A DNA stretch of 64,000 nucleotides from JAWXUC01 sp044432975 (GCA_044432975.1 JAWXUC010000003.1:76900-140899); one strand, 5' to 3'. Counted from the stretch's first letter, positions 8,099 to 16,569 are shown. Numbers and translations: made by a program. Notes: generated from the sequence alone by a model not told the origin.

Positions 8099-9259
8099 AT
8101 GAAAAAAAATAAAATACCAAAGATACCAAAGCCAAAAGCTCTTAAGATAAAAAAGGGCCGAAAGCTTTTGTGTTATAGAGAAATAATATACAGAAGTTCT
8201 AATAGAACCAAAATTTTTGGCTTTTCAGAAAAATTTCAGCTAATAGCTATTACAATATTTTTAATAATAACAACAATTAGTGGTTATGGTTATTACTATT
8301 ATGGAAAAAGCGGTAACATGGTTGACAAAGCCAAGCAAGAGCTTCAAGAAGCCAAAGATGCTTATGAAAATTTTGTTTCTGAAGTTGCGTTATTACAAAA
8401 ACAATCTAACACAAACAAAAGCATTGATAAAAAATTAAAAGAAGTATTAAGTGAAGATCATATTTCTGAGTCAACCCTAACTAGTAAAGTTGAACTTAAA
8501 GAAGCAATATTGCAAAGAGACATGGCAAGAGCTGAAGTAAAAGCGCTAAACGCCCAAATTGATGAAATTGATAAAATTTTCAAACAAACAAAAAAAGCGG
8601 AACTAGAATTATTGGATGAAGTGGATAAAATTGCCTCTAAAGAAGTTGTTAAAATAAAAGAAACTCTTAACTCCATAAACAAGCCTCTACGACAAAAAGG
8701 ACTGTATTTCAACATCTTAAGAAATCAAAATTCTGCAGGAAAAGGTGGACCTTATATTCCTGACAGGCAATATATTGCACCTGATAAAGATATTGATAAA
8801 AAATTATCTTCTATTTTAGAAACAATCAACAATATAGACAATTATAAAGAAGGTATAAAAAATGTTCCTGTTGGAAAACCTGTTTGGTCTTATTGGGTTA
8901 GTTCTCCTTTTGGAAGAAGAAATGACCCCCTCGCAGGTGGAAGAGCAACACATAAAGGAATCGACCTTGCATCTAGAACCGGTAACAAAATCAAAGTAAA
9001 AGCCAAAGGAATCGTTTTAAGAGCTCAATACAATGGTGGATACGGAAAATTTGTTGAAGTAGATCACTTAAACGGCTTCAAAACAAAATATGGACACCTA
9101 AACAAAATATATGTAAAAGCAGGTGATGAAGTTGACATTGACACTATACTTGGTGAAGTTGGCAACACAGGACGTTCTACTGGTCCTCACCTTCACTACG
9201 AGGTATTATATCAAGGACACCCTGTTAACCCTATTAACTTTATTAAAGCAAAATATTAA
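8099..9259 (+). CDS. M23 (LytM) peptidoglycan endopeptidase with membrane anchor and coiled coil
   Basis: This is a predicted zinc endopeptidase acting on peptidoglycan cross-links in the periplasm. A basic N-terminus is followed by one hydrophobic segment near residues 50-66 (inner-membrane anchor), a charged coiled-coil region near 75-190, and a C-terminal LytM domain from about residue 265. The zinc ligands look intact: HKGIDLA (H and D), YGHLN, and GPHLHYEV (HxH). This differs from the degenerate LytM protein at 62.8 kb, so this copy should be catalytic. It lies 12 nt before a bactofilin gene, a pairing seen in many bacteria where bactofilins localise M23 enzymes. The start has no strong ribosome site. 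Confidence 0.9.
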   Translation: MKKNKIPKIPKPKALKIKKGRKLLCYREIIYRSSNRTKIFGFSEKFQLIAITIFLIITTISGYGYYYYGKSGNMVDKAKQELQEAKDAYENFVSEVALLQKQSNTNKSIDKKLKEVLSEDHISESTLTSKVELKEAILQRDMARAEVKALNAQIDEIDKIFKQTKKAELELLDEVDKIASKEVVKIKETLNSINKPLRQKGLYFNILRNQNSAGKGGPYIPDRQYIAPDKDIDKKLSSILETINNIDNYKEGIKNVPVGKPVWSYWVSSPFGRRNDPLAGGRATHKGIDLASRTGNKIKVKAKGIVLRAQYNGGYGKFVEVDHLNGFKTKYGHLNKIYVKAGDEVDIDTILGEVGNTGRSTGPHLHYEVLYQGHPVNPINFIKAKY

Positions 9260-9271
9260 AAGGAAAATAAA

Positions 9272-9715
9272 ATGAAAAAACTTAAAAAGGTATTATATGT
9301 AAAAATGGCTAGAAAATTAAATAAAAACAACTCAATTTCTTCTGTTCCTAGTATTATTAGTGAAAACACTTCTCTTAGTGGTGATTTGTCTTCAAACGGT
9401 ACTATCCATATTGACGGACACGTTGAAGGGGATGTTTCTTGTGAAGAACTAGTTATTGGAATTAAAGGTTCTGTTACAGGAAGCGTTAATGTTACAAATT
9501 TACATTTATATGGAACTCTTCAAGGAAAAGCTAAAGTTGAAACTTTATTTGTTTCTAAATCTGCTAAGTTAATTGGTGAAGCTGTTCACACTACAATTGC
9601 TATTGAACCAGGAGCTTATATTGACGGCAGATGCATTAAGGCTGGTGGACCAATACCTGCTGAAGCTTCTAAACCAGATTTAATGTTAGTTGATGGTACT
9701 AAGAAAGCCAAATAA
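9272..9715 (+). CDS. Bactofilin
   Basis: Bactofilins are small cytoskeletal proteins that form membrane-associated filaments and position wall enzymes. The central ~100 residues show the regular beta-helix pattern of the family: an alternating hydrophobic/Gly ladder from SLSGDLSSNGTIHIDGHVEGDV to IAIEPGAYIDGRCI. Short tails flank it. The N-terminus is basic. AAGGA precedes the ATG at 9272. It is cotranscribed with the M23 endopeptidase upstream and probably organises it. Confidence 0.92.
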   Translation: MKKLKKVLYVKMARKLNKNNSISSVPSIISENTSLSGDLSSNGTIHIDGHVEGDVSCEELVIGIKGSVTGSVNVTNLHLYGTLQGKAKVETLFVSKSAKLIGEAVHTTIAIEPGAYIDGRCIKAGGPIPAEASKPDLMLVDGTKKAK

Positions 9716-9720
9716 ATTTT

Positions 9721-10185
9721 ATGAGCAATTTTATTTCTACAGGATTAGTAGCACAAAATAGAAAAGCCAGATTTAATTATGAAATTTCTGAAATTTTTAT
9801 TGCAGGGCTAGAATTAACAGGCACAGAGGTTAAATCTTTGCGCCTTGGTCATGCAAACATTAACGATGCCTTTGGTATAGATAAAGATGGAGAATTGTTT
9901 GTTTCTAATATGTATATTAGAGAATATGAAATGAAAGGTTATCAAACGCATGAAGAAATGCGACCGAGAAAACTATTGCTTAAAAAGAAAGAAATCATTG
10001 AAATTATCAATGAAATTCAAAAAAAAGGTGCAACTTTGGTTGCTATGAAAGTATTCTTTAATGATAGAGGTAAAGCTAAAATAGAACTTGGAATAGGAAA
10101 AGGTAAAAAGCTTTATGACAAAAGAGAAACTATCAAAGAAAGAGATTGGAATAAACAAAAACAAAGATTAATGATGGGAAAATAA
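9721..10185 (+). CDS. smpB: SsrA-binding protein SmpB
   Basis: SmpB binds tmRNA and is needed for trans-translation rescue of stalled ribosomes. Signatures are QNRKARFNYEISE near the N-terminus, LTGTEVKSLR near residue 40, the RPRKLLL tract, and the basic tail KLYDKRETIKERDWNKQKQRLM. The length of 154 residues is usual. It starts 5 nt after bactofilin with little Shine-Dalgarno, so coupling is likely. The tmRNA itself is not in this window. Confidence 0.96.
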   Translation: MSNFISTGLVAQNRKARFNYEISEIFIAGLELTGTEVKSLRLGHANINDAFGIDKDGELFVSNMYIREYEMKGYQTHEEMRPRKLLLKKKEIIEIINEIQKKGATLVAMKVFFNDRGKAKIELGIGKGKKLYDKRETIKERDWNKQKQRLMMGK

Positions 10186-10187
10186 AA

Positions 10188-11693
10188 ATGGAAAACAAAC
10201 TAAGAAAAGATGATTACCCTGTATGGTATCAATGGGTTGTAAATGCTGCAGAATTAGCAGAAAACTCTGCGTCTCCTGGATGTATGGTTATCAAACCTTG
10301 GGGTTATGGAATTTGGGAACAAATTAGAAATAACCTTGATGAAATGATTAAAGAAACAGGACATGACAATTGCTATTTTCCACTTTTCATTCCTTTGTCT
10401 TTCTTCCAAAAAGAAGCTGATCACGTAGAGGGTTTTGCAAAAGAAATGGCTGTGGTTACACATTCTCGCCTTAAAAACGAAGATGGTAAACTTGTTGCAG
10501 ATGGTAAACTTGATGAACCTTTAATCGTTCGTCCGACTTCTGAAGCTATTATTGCGGACAGTTTTTCTAAATGGATTAAATCTTACAGAGATTTGCCTGT
10601 TATGATAAATCAATGGGCAAACGTTGTTAGATGGGAAATGCGCCCTCGCCTATTTTTAAGAACTAGAGAGTTTTTGTGGCAAGAAGGACACACAGCCCAC
10701 TCATCATCAGATGAAGCTGTGCAAGAAACTTTGCAAATGCTTGAAGTTTATAAAAAATTGTCTGAAGAAGTTATGGCAGTTCCTGTTTTGACAGGTAAAA
10801 AACCAGAGCATGAAAAGTTCCCTGGTGCTGTTGATACATATTGTATTGAATCTATGATGCAAGATGGAAAAGCTCTTCAAGCTGGTACTTCTCATTATTT
10901 GGGGCAAACTTTTGCAAAATCTGCAGATATTAAATTTGTAAATAAAGAAAACACATCAGAATATGCATACACAACTTCTTGGGGTGTTTCTACTCGTTTA
11001 ATTGGCGGATTAATCATGACACATGGTGATGATAACGGATTAAAAGTTCCACCACGTGTTGCTCCTCATCAAGTTATTATTGTACCTATTTTCAAAAAAG
11101 ATGAAGATGAAGTTAGGGTTATGGAATACATCAACTTAATTACATCTGAAATCAAAAACAACAAAGCTTTTGATGAAAAAATTAGAGTTAAGGTTGATAA
11201 TCGTCTTAAATCTCCTATGGATAAATATTGGGAGTGGACAAAGAAAGGTGCGCCAATCATTATTGAAGTTGGACCTCGTGATGTTGATGGAAACAACGTT
11301 ATGCTTAAAGAACGCATTAACTTTGGTAGCAAAGAGTTAATAAACAGAACTGATTTTGTTAATGGCTTGGCAGACAGATTGAAAAACATTCAAGACACAA
11401 TGTTTAATGAAGCAAAAGCTCGTTTGTATAACAACATTAGAGAAGACATTAAAACTCCTGAAGAATTTAGAGAATATTTTGCAAAACAAAATGTATTCTT
11501 AGAAGAAGGTAGCGATAAGAATGTTGCTTTTGTTAAAGGTAAATGGTGTCAATGTCCTAATGCTGAAGAAATCTTAAAAGAAATGAAAATCACAATTAGA
11601 TGCATTCCTTTTGAGCAATCTGGCAGCGAAGGTGTTTGTTTGTTAAGTGGCAAACCAGCAACTTTAGACGTTATTTATTCTAGAACTTATTAG
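10188..11693 (+). CDS. proS: Prolyl-tRNA synthetase, archaeal/eukaryotic type
   Basis: ProS charges tRNA-Pro. At 501 residues, with WYQWVVNAAELAENS at the start, the class II motif 2 region RWEMRPRLFLRTREFLWQEGHTAH near residue 150 and a C-terminal Cys-containing zinc-type extension ending in a conserved Tyr, it belongs to the ProS form typical of archaea and eukaryotes rather than the longer bacterial form with an editing insertion. This form also occurs in some bacteria by transfer. It lies 2 nt after smpB in the same operon. Cognate tRNA-Pro is not in the window. Confidence 0.94.
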   Translation: MENKLRKDDYPVWYQWVVNAAELAENSASPGCMVIKPWGYGIWEQIRNNLDEMIKETGHDNCYFPLFIPLSFFQKEADHVEGFAKEMAVVTHSRLKNEDGKLVADGKLDEPLIVRPTSEAIIADSFSKWIKSYRDLPVMINQWANVVRWEMRPRLFLRTREFLWQEGHTAHSSSDEAVQETLQMLEVYKKLSEEVMAVPVLTGKKPEHEKFPGAVDTYCIESMMQDGKALQAGTSHYLGQTFAKSADIKFVNKENTSEYAYTTSWGVSTRLIGGLIMTHGDDNGLKVPPRVAPHQVIIVPIFKKDEDEVRVMEYINLITSEIKNNKAFDEKIRVKVDNRLKSPMDKYWEWTKKGAPIIIEVGPRDVDGNNVMLKERINFGSKELINRTDFVNGLADRLKNIQDTMFNEAKARLYNNIREDIKTPEEFREYFAKQNVFLEEGSDKNVAFVKGKWCQCPNAEEILKEMKITIRCIPFEQSGSEGVCLLSGKPATLDVIYSRTY

Positions 11694-11699
11694 AATGTA

Positions 11700-12057
11700 A
11701 CTTTTGTCATTGTGGGCTTGATCCGCAATCTAGTAAATGATATTGCTATATTTTTTGACTGGATTGCGGATCAATGTCCGCAATGACTTTTTATGATATA
11801 TACAAATGTCATCGCGCCTTAAAATTTATTTTAAGGCTCAGCGATCTTCTTATTTTTATAGATATCATTGAAAGTGGCTTAAAACTTTGTCCCATTTATG
11901 AACTTATTTATGTCGCATCATTGTATGACAAAAAGTTAGAGATTAATGTTGTTGACGCTTAGGGCATTTAAAAATTTGAAGATCGCTTAGCCCATAAATA
12001 TTTATGGGCGCGATGACTGTTTTTTTATTAAACATTAATTGTCATCGAAAGCATTGC
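11700..12057. repeat. Inverted dispersed repeats between proS and the ApaG-like gene
   Basis: No gene is seen. 11705-11788 is a diverged two-armed repeat beginning GTCATTGTGGGC and ending TCCGCAATGAC around an AT core. 11806-11856 (GTCATCGCGCC..GCGATCTTC) and 11981-12018 (GAAGATCGC..GGCGCGATGAC) are inverted copies of each other, each with its own inner hairpin (CCTTAAAA/TTTTAAGG and CCCATAAA/TTTATGGG). Together they delimit a MITE-like unit of about 210 bp. Confidence 0.65.
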
Positions 12058-12082
12058 GGGACGCATACAATGCGTCCCCTAC
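12058..12082 (-). repeat. REP-type palindrome with GTAG foot
   Basis: GGGACGCAT and ATGCGTCCC form a hairpin followed by CTAC (GTAG on the minus strand). Nearly identical to the copy at 3491-3515. Confidence 0.8.
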
Positions 12083-12090
12083 GATATTTT

Positions 12091-12480
12091 TTAACTAGCG
12101 TTTGCTACTTTGCTTAGGTCGTATTGTGATAGCATGAATGTTGGGATTGGAATGTCTTTTTTTACATCACCTAGCATTACTTTGCAATTGCCATATAAAA
12201 CTGCCATGTTTGAGTTTATTGGAAGCTCTGAAGTCATTTCAAAAACCTCACCTGCTTCAAGCTCAACTAACTCTCCCTTAAAACCATTTGACTTATCTGT
12301 AAACACATTGCCCTTATCATCAGTAATGTTCCAATCTTTGCCTAGCAAATGGAGCTTTTGTTGTGATAAGTTTTCTACGCACATATAATATTCTTGCAAG
12401 TTTTCATCATTTTCAACTTGGCAAAGAGATACCTTTATGCCGTCTGTTTCTTTTATATATATTTCATCATCATAAGTCAT
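12091..12480 (-). CDS. apaG: ApaG domain-containing protein
   Basis: The 129-residue product matches the ApaG (DUF525) immunoglobulin-like fold: an N-terminal strand ending in VSLCQVENDE, then YYMCVENLS, the characteristic LLGKDWNITDDKGNV, GFKGELVELEAGEVFEMTSELPI, and a final strand with YGNCKVM. ApaG function is not settled in bacteria. The family's central Gly-rich VxGxGVVG stretch is only partly kept (SNGFKGE), so this is a diverged member. The gene stands alone, divergent from mltA. Confidence 0.75.
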   Translation of the reverse strand: MTYDDEIYIKETDGIKVSLCQVENDENLQEYYMCVENLSQQKLHLLGKDWNITDDKGNVFTDKSNGFKGELVELEAGEVFEMTSELPINSNMAVLYGNCKVMLGDVKKDIPIPTFMLSQYDLSKVANAS

Positions 12481-12529
12481 AACAAGGACTATAAGAAGAC
12501 TTTTTTATAGAATCAACCACCCTTGTTAC

Positions 12530-12550
12530 TTATCAACAGAGTTATACACA
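12530..12550 (+). promoter_or_regulatory. Possible DnaA-box pair upstream of mltA
   Basis: TTATCAACA at 12530-12538 and TTATACACA at 12542-12550 lie in direct orientation 4 nt apart. The second matches the TTATNCACA consensus, the first is weaker. In AT-rich DNA this may be chance. Confidence 0.3.
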
Positions 12551-12588
12551 ACATTGATTTTTTGATAAAGTTTGTTTATAGTTTTTTT

Positions 12589-13710
12589 ATGAAAAAAATA
12601 TATCTTTTAATGTGTGTTTTGGCCTTGGCATCGTGCGGGGAAGAAGTGCAAAAACCAACGTCAGCAATGTCTTTAGAAGAAGTTTCTTTTAATGATTTGA
12701 AAAACTTTAACAATGATAATGTTGATGAACTTAAAACAGGTTTTATGGAAATCTGCGAGAGAATCATGATGATGAGAACTCCTTATATCTCTCTTAATTC
12801 TGAAATCAAAATCTCTACCGCTGATTATCAAGCAATTTGCAAAAAGAATCCAAACAAAGATTTTAAACAATTTATAAAAGACAACTTTAACCCATATATT
12901 ATTAAAGATGATGATTTTACTTTTGGACAATTTACATCTTATTTTGAACCTACAATTAATATCTCTAAAACAAAAACAGATGTTTATAAATATCCTATTT
13001 ATGGCTATCCTAATGATATGGTTGAGTTTAACTTAAAAGACTTTGCACCAGAACTAACGGAAGATAAAAAAATTGTTGCAAGGGTTGAAGGAAAAAGCTT
13101 AACTCCTTATTATAACAGAGAATATATTGAAAATAATAGTATAAATGCTCCTGTTTTGTTTTGGACTGACAACTTGGTAGATTTGCATATTATGCATATT
13201 CAAGGACCTGCCGTTGGAATCCTCCCTGATGGTAGCAAACAAAGAATTGCTTATGCAGGAAACAACGGAAAAGAGTTTAAGGGAATCGGTTCTATTTTAA
13301 TTGAAAAAGGATTAATAAAAAACGGCTCTATGGATGCTGTAAAAGAATGGTTAGAACAAAACCCTGAACAAGCAAGAAAACTAATGCAAGAAAACAATCG
13401 TTTTATTTTTCATCGTCTTGTTGAGGCTCGTGGCCCTATTGGAGCTATGGGATTGCCATTAACCGCTGGTAGAAGTTTGGCTGTTGATGAGAGATATATT
13501 CCGCTAGGCTCTTTAATGTGGCTAGAAACTGTTGCACCAAACAAACAAAAAATTGAAAAGCTTGTAATCGCTCAAGATGTTGGCTCAGCAATTAAAGGAA
13601 TTATTAGAGGTGATTATTTTTGGGGAACAGGGCACGGAATTTTAGAACATGCAGGCAGAATGAACGCATCTGGCAAATATTATATCTTATTACCTAAGGA
13701 GATAAAATGA
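12589..13710 (+). CDS. mltA: Membrane-bound lytic murein transglycosylase A (lipoprotein)
   Basis: MltA cleaves glycan strands to 1,6-anhydro-muropeptides. I start it at 12589 because the resulting MKKIYLLMCVLALASC is a lipoprotein signal with Cys 16. An upstream in-frame ATG at 12523 would bury it. The MltA core follows (YFEPTINIS, TPYYNRE, LFWTDNLVDLHIMHIQGPA), and the C-terminal 3D domain is clear: AGRSLAVDERYIPLGSLMWLE with the key Asp residues in AQDVGSAIKGIIRGDYFWGTG. It overlaps the next gene by 4 nt (ATGA). Confidence 0.93.
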   Translation: MKKIYLLMCVLALASCGEEVQKPTSAMSLEEVSFNDLKNFNNDNVDELKTGFMEICERIMMMRTPYISLNSEIKISTADYQAICKKNPNKDFKQFIKDNFNPYIIKDDDFTFGQFTSYFEPTINISKTKTDVYKYPIYGYPNDMVEFNLKDFAPELTEDKKIVARVEGKSLTPYYNREYIENNSINAPVLFWTDNLVDLHIMHIQGPAVGILPDGSKQRIAYAGNNGKEFKGIGSILIEKGLIKNGSMDAVKEWLEQNPEQARKLMQENNRFIFHRLVEARGPIGAMGLPLTAGRSLAVDERYIPLGSLMWLETVAPNKQKIEKLVIAQDVGSAIKGIIRGDYFWGTGHGILEHAGRMNASGKYYILLPKEIK

Positions 13711-14174
13711 ACAAAGCAGATAAGCTAAAATATAAGGCATTACAAAAAGCTTTAGAAACTGGAAATGCAAAAATTTTATTAGATTGCAATCGCTTAAACA
13801 AGCCTCAAAGTCCTGTTTATAATCCATGGGAAGTTTTAATCCCTATGCTTACACCACTTATGGTGGGACTTATATTATTCTTTTGTGTTGGCATTTTATT
13901 TGGACTTGTTTTTATTTGCGCAATGATTTTTATGTTAAACACTTTTGCAAAAAAATATCTTTATGTTAGGCTGATTAAAAGAACTAAAGAATTTATGATG
14001 ACAGATTATGAATCTTGCCAAAACTTATGGGAATATGGTGGAATCGTTTTAATTAATACTAAAGACAAAAAAACAGGATGTGTTGCACCTGACGGTAGTT
14101 GGAAAGACTTTGTTAGCTTAAACTTTGCCGAGTTTATGAGCGAGAAAAAAGAACAAAGTCAATCAAGCGATTGA
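13707..14174 (+). CDS. Small integral membrane protein of unknown function
   Basis: This 155-residue protein has a basic N-terminal helix and two adjacent hydrophobic segments (about residues 46-66 and 68-88), then a soluble C-terminal half containing WEYGGIVLINTKDKKTGCVAPDGSW. I recognise no family. It is translationally coupled to mltA (ATGA overlap with an AAGGAG site), so it may serve in cell-wall work. In many alphaproteobacteria the gene next to mltA is a different small protein. Confidence 0.7.
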   Translation: MNKADKLKYKALQKALETGNAKILLDCNRLNKPQSPVYNPWEVLIPMLTPLMVGLILFFCVGILFGLVFICAMIFMLNTFAKKYLYVRLIKRTKEFMMTDYESCQNLWEYGGIVLINTKDKKTGCVAPDGSWKDFVSLNFAEFMSEKKEQSQSSD

Positions 14175-14180
14175 CTTTTG
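14156..14180 (+). terminator. Possible weak terminator after the mltA pair
   Basis: AAGTCAATC pairs with GATTGACTT across AAGC and is followed by TTG. It overlaps the stop codon of the small membrane protein. The T-run is short. Confidence 0.4.
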
Positions 14181-14230
14181 AATCAAGATATAGTATAAAC
14201 CCTCCAATTTGACAACAAAAAGGACTATAT

Positions 14231-14881
14231 ATGAAACAAATTATATCAGCCCAAAGCGCTGCAGAACTTATTAAAGATGGCTCTTCAATCATGATTGCGG
14301 GCTTCTTGAAATGTGGCACCCCAACTGAAGTGATTGATAAAATTTTGGAGCAATCAACCAAAGATTTAACTATCATTTGTAATGACACAAGTTTTGCAGA
14401 TAGTGATAGAGGAAAACTTATCTCTAACAAGCGAGTTAAAAAAGCTATTGTTGCCCACATTGGCACAAACCCTGAAACAGGTCGCCAAATGCACGACAAA
14501 GAGCTTGAAGTTGAGCTTGTGCCTATGGGAACATTAGTTGAAAGAATCCACGCATATGGTGCTGGACTCGGTGGTGTCTTAACCCCTACAGGTGTTGGAA
14601 CTCTTGTTGAAGAAGGCAAAGAAATAATTGAAAGAAATGGCAAAAAATATTTATTTGAAGAACCTCTTGGCGCAGACTTTGCTTTAATATATGGTTCTAA
14701 AGTAGATAGTTTTGGCAATGTATTTATTCATGGAACAGCCAGAAACCACAATCTTAACATGGCAACAGCGGCAAAAACCGTTATTGTTGAAGCTGAAGAA
14801 TATTTAGACTTTCCACTAGACCCAGATATGGTTACAATTCCTAACGTTTTTGTTGACTATATTGTAAAAAAAGGAGCCTAA
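14231..14881 (+). CDS. CoA-transferase family I, alpha subunit
   Basis: This is subunit A of a two-subunit 3-oxoacid or acetate/butyrate-type CoA-transferase (AtoD/ScoA family), which moves CoA between short-chain acyl groups. The signatures are the SIMIAGFLKCGTPTEVI start, ELVPMGTLVERIHAYGAGLGGVLTPTGVGT near residue 100, and GADFALIYGSKVDSFGNVFIHGTARN. It is 5 nt upstream of subunit B. Such enzymes let gut bacteria use or release acetate, butyrate or acetoacetate. The exact acyl substrates cannot be read from sequence. Confidence 0.93.
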   Translation: MKQIISAQSAAELIKDGSSIMIAGFLKCGTPTEVIDKILEQSTKDLTIICNDTSFADSDRGKLISNKRVKKAIVAHIGTNPETGRQMHDKELEVELVPMGTLVERIHAYGAGLGGVLTPTGVGTLVEEGKEIIERNGKKYLFEEPLGADFALIYGSKVDSFGNVFIHGTARNHNLNMATAAKTVIVEAEEYLDFPLDPDMVTIPNVFVDYIVKKGA

Positions 14882-14885
14882 TTAA

Positions 14886-15551
14886 ATGGAATTAAGCAAA
14901 ACAGAAATTAGAAACATTATTGCAAAACGTGTGGCTTTAGAGTTTTTTGAAGGCGATGTTATAACTTTGGGAATCGGATTACCAACAGAGGTTGCAAACC
15001 ACATCCCACATGATGTTCATGTTATATTTCAATCTGAAAACGGCCTTATTGGGGTTGGCGCACAAGCAACTCAAGAAAACATTGACCATTGCATTACAAA
15101 TGCTGGTGGCATTAATGTTACAACCAAACCTGGAGCTTGTTTTTTTGACAGCTTAACCGCTTTTACAATGATTAGAGGTGGGCATATTGATGCTACTGTT
15201 TTAGGTGCGCTTGAAGTTGATGAAGAAGGCAATCTTGCAAACTGGCTTGTACCTGGAGTTATGGCGCCAGGAATGGGCGGAGCTATGGATTTGGTTGTTG
15301 GCGCAAAAAAAGTTATTGTAGCTATGGAGCATTTGGCAAAAGGAAAATCTAAAATTGTAAAAAAATGTTCATTACCATTAACCGCTGTTGCTGAAGTTGA
15401 TTTAATTGTAACAGAACGCTGCGTTATTGAAGTTACAAAAGAAGGACTGTTATTAAAAGAAATAAATCCATTGTTTAGTTTAGAAGATGTTATAAATTCT
15501 GTTGACGCAGATTTAATTATATCAGATGATTTGCTACAAATGGCAATGTAA
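14886..15551 (+). CDS. CoA-transferase family I, beta subunit
   Basis: Subunit B carries the catalytic glutamate, visible in the FQSENGLIGVG motif near residue 50. GLPTEVANHIP and GGHIDATVLGALEVDEEGNLANW are further family landmarks. The length of 221 residues is standard. GGAG precedes the ATG and it follows subunit A directly. The stop codon overlaps the start of a REP-associated transposase gene (TAATG), so that mobile gene now lies in the same transcript. Confidence 0.94.
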   Translation: MELSKTEIRNIIAKRVALEFFEGDVITLGIGLPTEVANHIPHDVHVIFQSENGLIGVGAQATQENIDHCITNAGGINVTTKPGACFFDSLTAFTMIRGGHIDATVLGALEVDEEGNLANWLVPGVMAPGMGGAMDLVVGAKKVIVAMEHLAKGKSKIVKKCSLPLTAVAEVDLIVTERCVIEVTKEGLLLKEINPLFSLEDVINSVDADLIISDDLLQMAM

Positions 15552-16102
15552 TGCAGGCTAGAAAAGATAATCGCTTGCAGAATTTTGATTATAGCACAAA
15601 AGGAGCTTATTTTGTAACTATTTGCACAAAAGATAGAAAAAAATTATTGTGGAAAAAAAATGTAGGGGCGGTCATTGACCGTCCGCAGATAACGCCCCAT
15701 CCACAATTAAACTTCATTCAAATAAACAAAGAGAATTTATCAAAATATGGATTGATAGTAGATAAAGCAATTAATCAAATAGACGTTATATATGAGAACT
15801 TAGCAAGTGTTGAAAAATATGTTATTATGCCAAATCATATTCATTTGATTATAAGATTGCAACCTCCCCTAGATAACGCCGTCTGCGGACAGGACGCTGT
15901 CTGCGGACGGTCAATGACCGCCCCTACAATTTCTCGGATTATAAAACAATTAAAATTTTATGTTACAAAACAAATAGATTTTAGCATTTGGCAAAAACTT
16001 TTTCACTACCATATAATAAGAAATGACGAAGAATACAAAGAAATCTATAAATATATTGATGAAAATCCAACTTATTGGTGTAATGACTGTTATTATGAAT
16101 AA
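15551..16102 (+). CDS. REP-associated tyrosine transposase (RAYT, Y1 family) containing REP insertions
   Basis: RAYT proteins are single-domain HUH/Y1 nucleases related to IS200/IS605 TnpA and are linked to REP palindromes. The N-terminal GAYFVTICTKDRKKLL, the HUH motif in VIMPNHIHLIIRL near residue 97, and the C-terminal HIIRNDEEYKEIYKYIDENP helix with its conserved Tyr are present. The protein reads through two REP palindromes: one gives VGAVIDRPQITPH near residue 38, the other gives NAVCGQDAVCGRSMTAP near residue 113. These lie outside the catalytic motifs. It shares TAATG with the CoA-transferase and is 14 nt before rlmH. It may be active, since no frame break is seen. Confidence 0.9.
   Translation: MQARKDNRLQNFDYSTKGAYFVTICTKDRKKLLWKKNVGAVIDRPQITPHPQLNFIQINKENLSKYGLIVDKAINQIDVIYENLASVEKYVIMPNHIHLIIRLQPPLDNAVCGQDAVCGRSMTAPTISRIIKQLKFYVTKQIDFSIWQKLFHYHIIRNDEEYKEIYKYIDENPTYWCNDCYYE
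15662..15698 (+). repeat. REP palindrome inside the RAYT gene (copy 1)
   Basis: GTAG is followed by GGGCGGTCATTGACCGTCCG, with an outer GGGGCG/CGCCCC pairing and an inner CGGTCA/TGACCG hairpin. It is translated in frame. The inverted partner lies about 200 bp downstream. Confidence 0.85.
15872..15927 (-). repeat. REP palindrome inside the RAYT gene (copy 2, inverted)
   Basis: The end at 15900-15927 is the reverse complement of 15662-15689. The inner part holds a direct repeat of GTCTGCGGAC (15881-15890 and 15899-15908). The frame stays open throughout. Confidence 0.85.
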
Positions 16103-16115
16103 AGGATAATTAAAA

Positions 16116-16526
16116 ATGAAAATTAGTATTTATGCAATTGGGAAGATGAAAAAAGATAGTCCTGAGATGGCTATCATAAACGAATATGTTAAGCGCATGA
16201 GCTGGACGATTGAAATTAAAGAGTTTGATGCGCCTCCTCAATACCCTAAAGGGGCAAAAATTGTTGCTCTTGATGAACGTGGAGACAACATATCTTCTAT
16301 AAAATTTGCGCAAAAAATTGATAATTTTATATTAAATGGCTGCTCGCATATTGTATTTTTAATAGGTGGTGCTGAAGGTCATTCTCAAGAAGTTAGAGAT
16401 AATGCAGATATGCTTTTATCTTTTGGTAAAATGACCCTACCACACATGCTAATGAGAGCTGTTTTAATGGAACAAATTTATAGAGCGCAAACAATCATAA
16501 ATAACCACCCTTACCATAGAGAATAA
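16116..16526 (+). CDS. rlmH: 23S rRNA (pseudouridine1915-N3)-methyltransferase RlmH
   Basis: RlmH methylates pseudouridine 1915 in helix 69 of 23S rRNA on the 70S ribosome, using SAM in a SPOUT fold. The 136-residue protein shows LDERGDNISS near residue 52, the SAM-binding FLIGGAEGHS near residue 83, LSFGKMTLPHMLMRAVLMEQIYRA, and the terminal HPYHRE that ends nearly all family members. It has its own AAGGA site. Confidence 0.97.
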   Translation: MKISIYAIGKMKKDSPEMAIINEYVKRMSWTIEIKEFDAPPQYPKGAKIVALDERGDNISSIKFAQKIDNFILNGCSHIVFLIGGAEGHSQEVRDNADMLLSFGKMTLPHMLMRAVLMEQIYRAQTIINNHPYHRE

Positions 16527-16569
16527 TTAATTTTCTAATAGCATTTTCTCAATTGTTTTTTGCGCAACC

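Noticed and set aside
11774..11962. Open frame between proS and the ApaG-like gene
   Set aside because: It lies wholly in dispersed repeats and looks like no protein.
12530..12550. DnaA-box pair before mltA as a firm regulatory site
   Set aside because: Only one of the two boxes fits the consensus, and such 9-mers occur by chance in AT-rich DNA, so it is listed only at low confidence.
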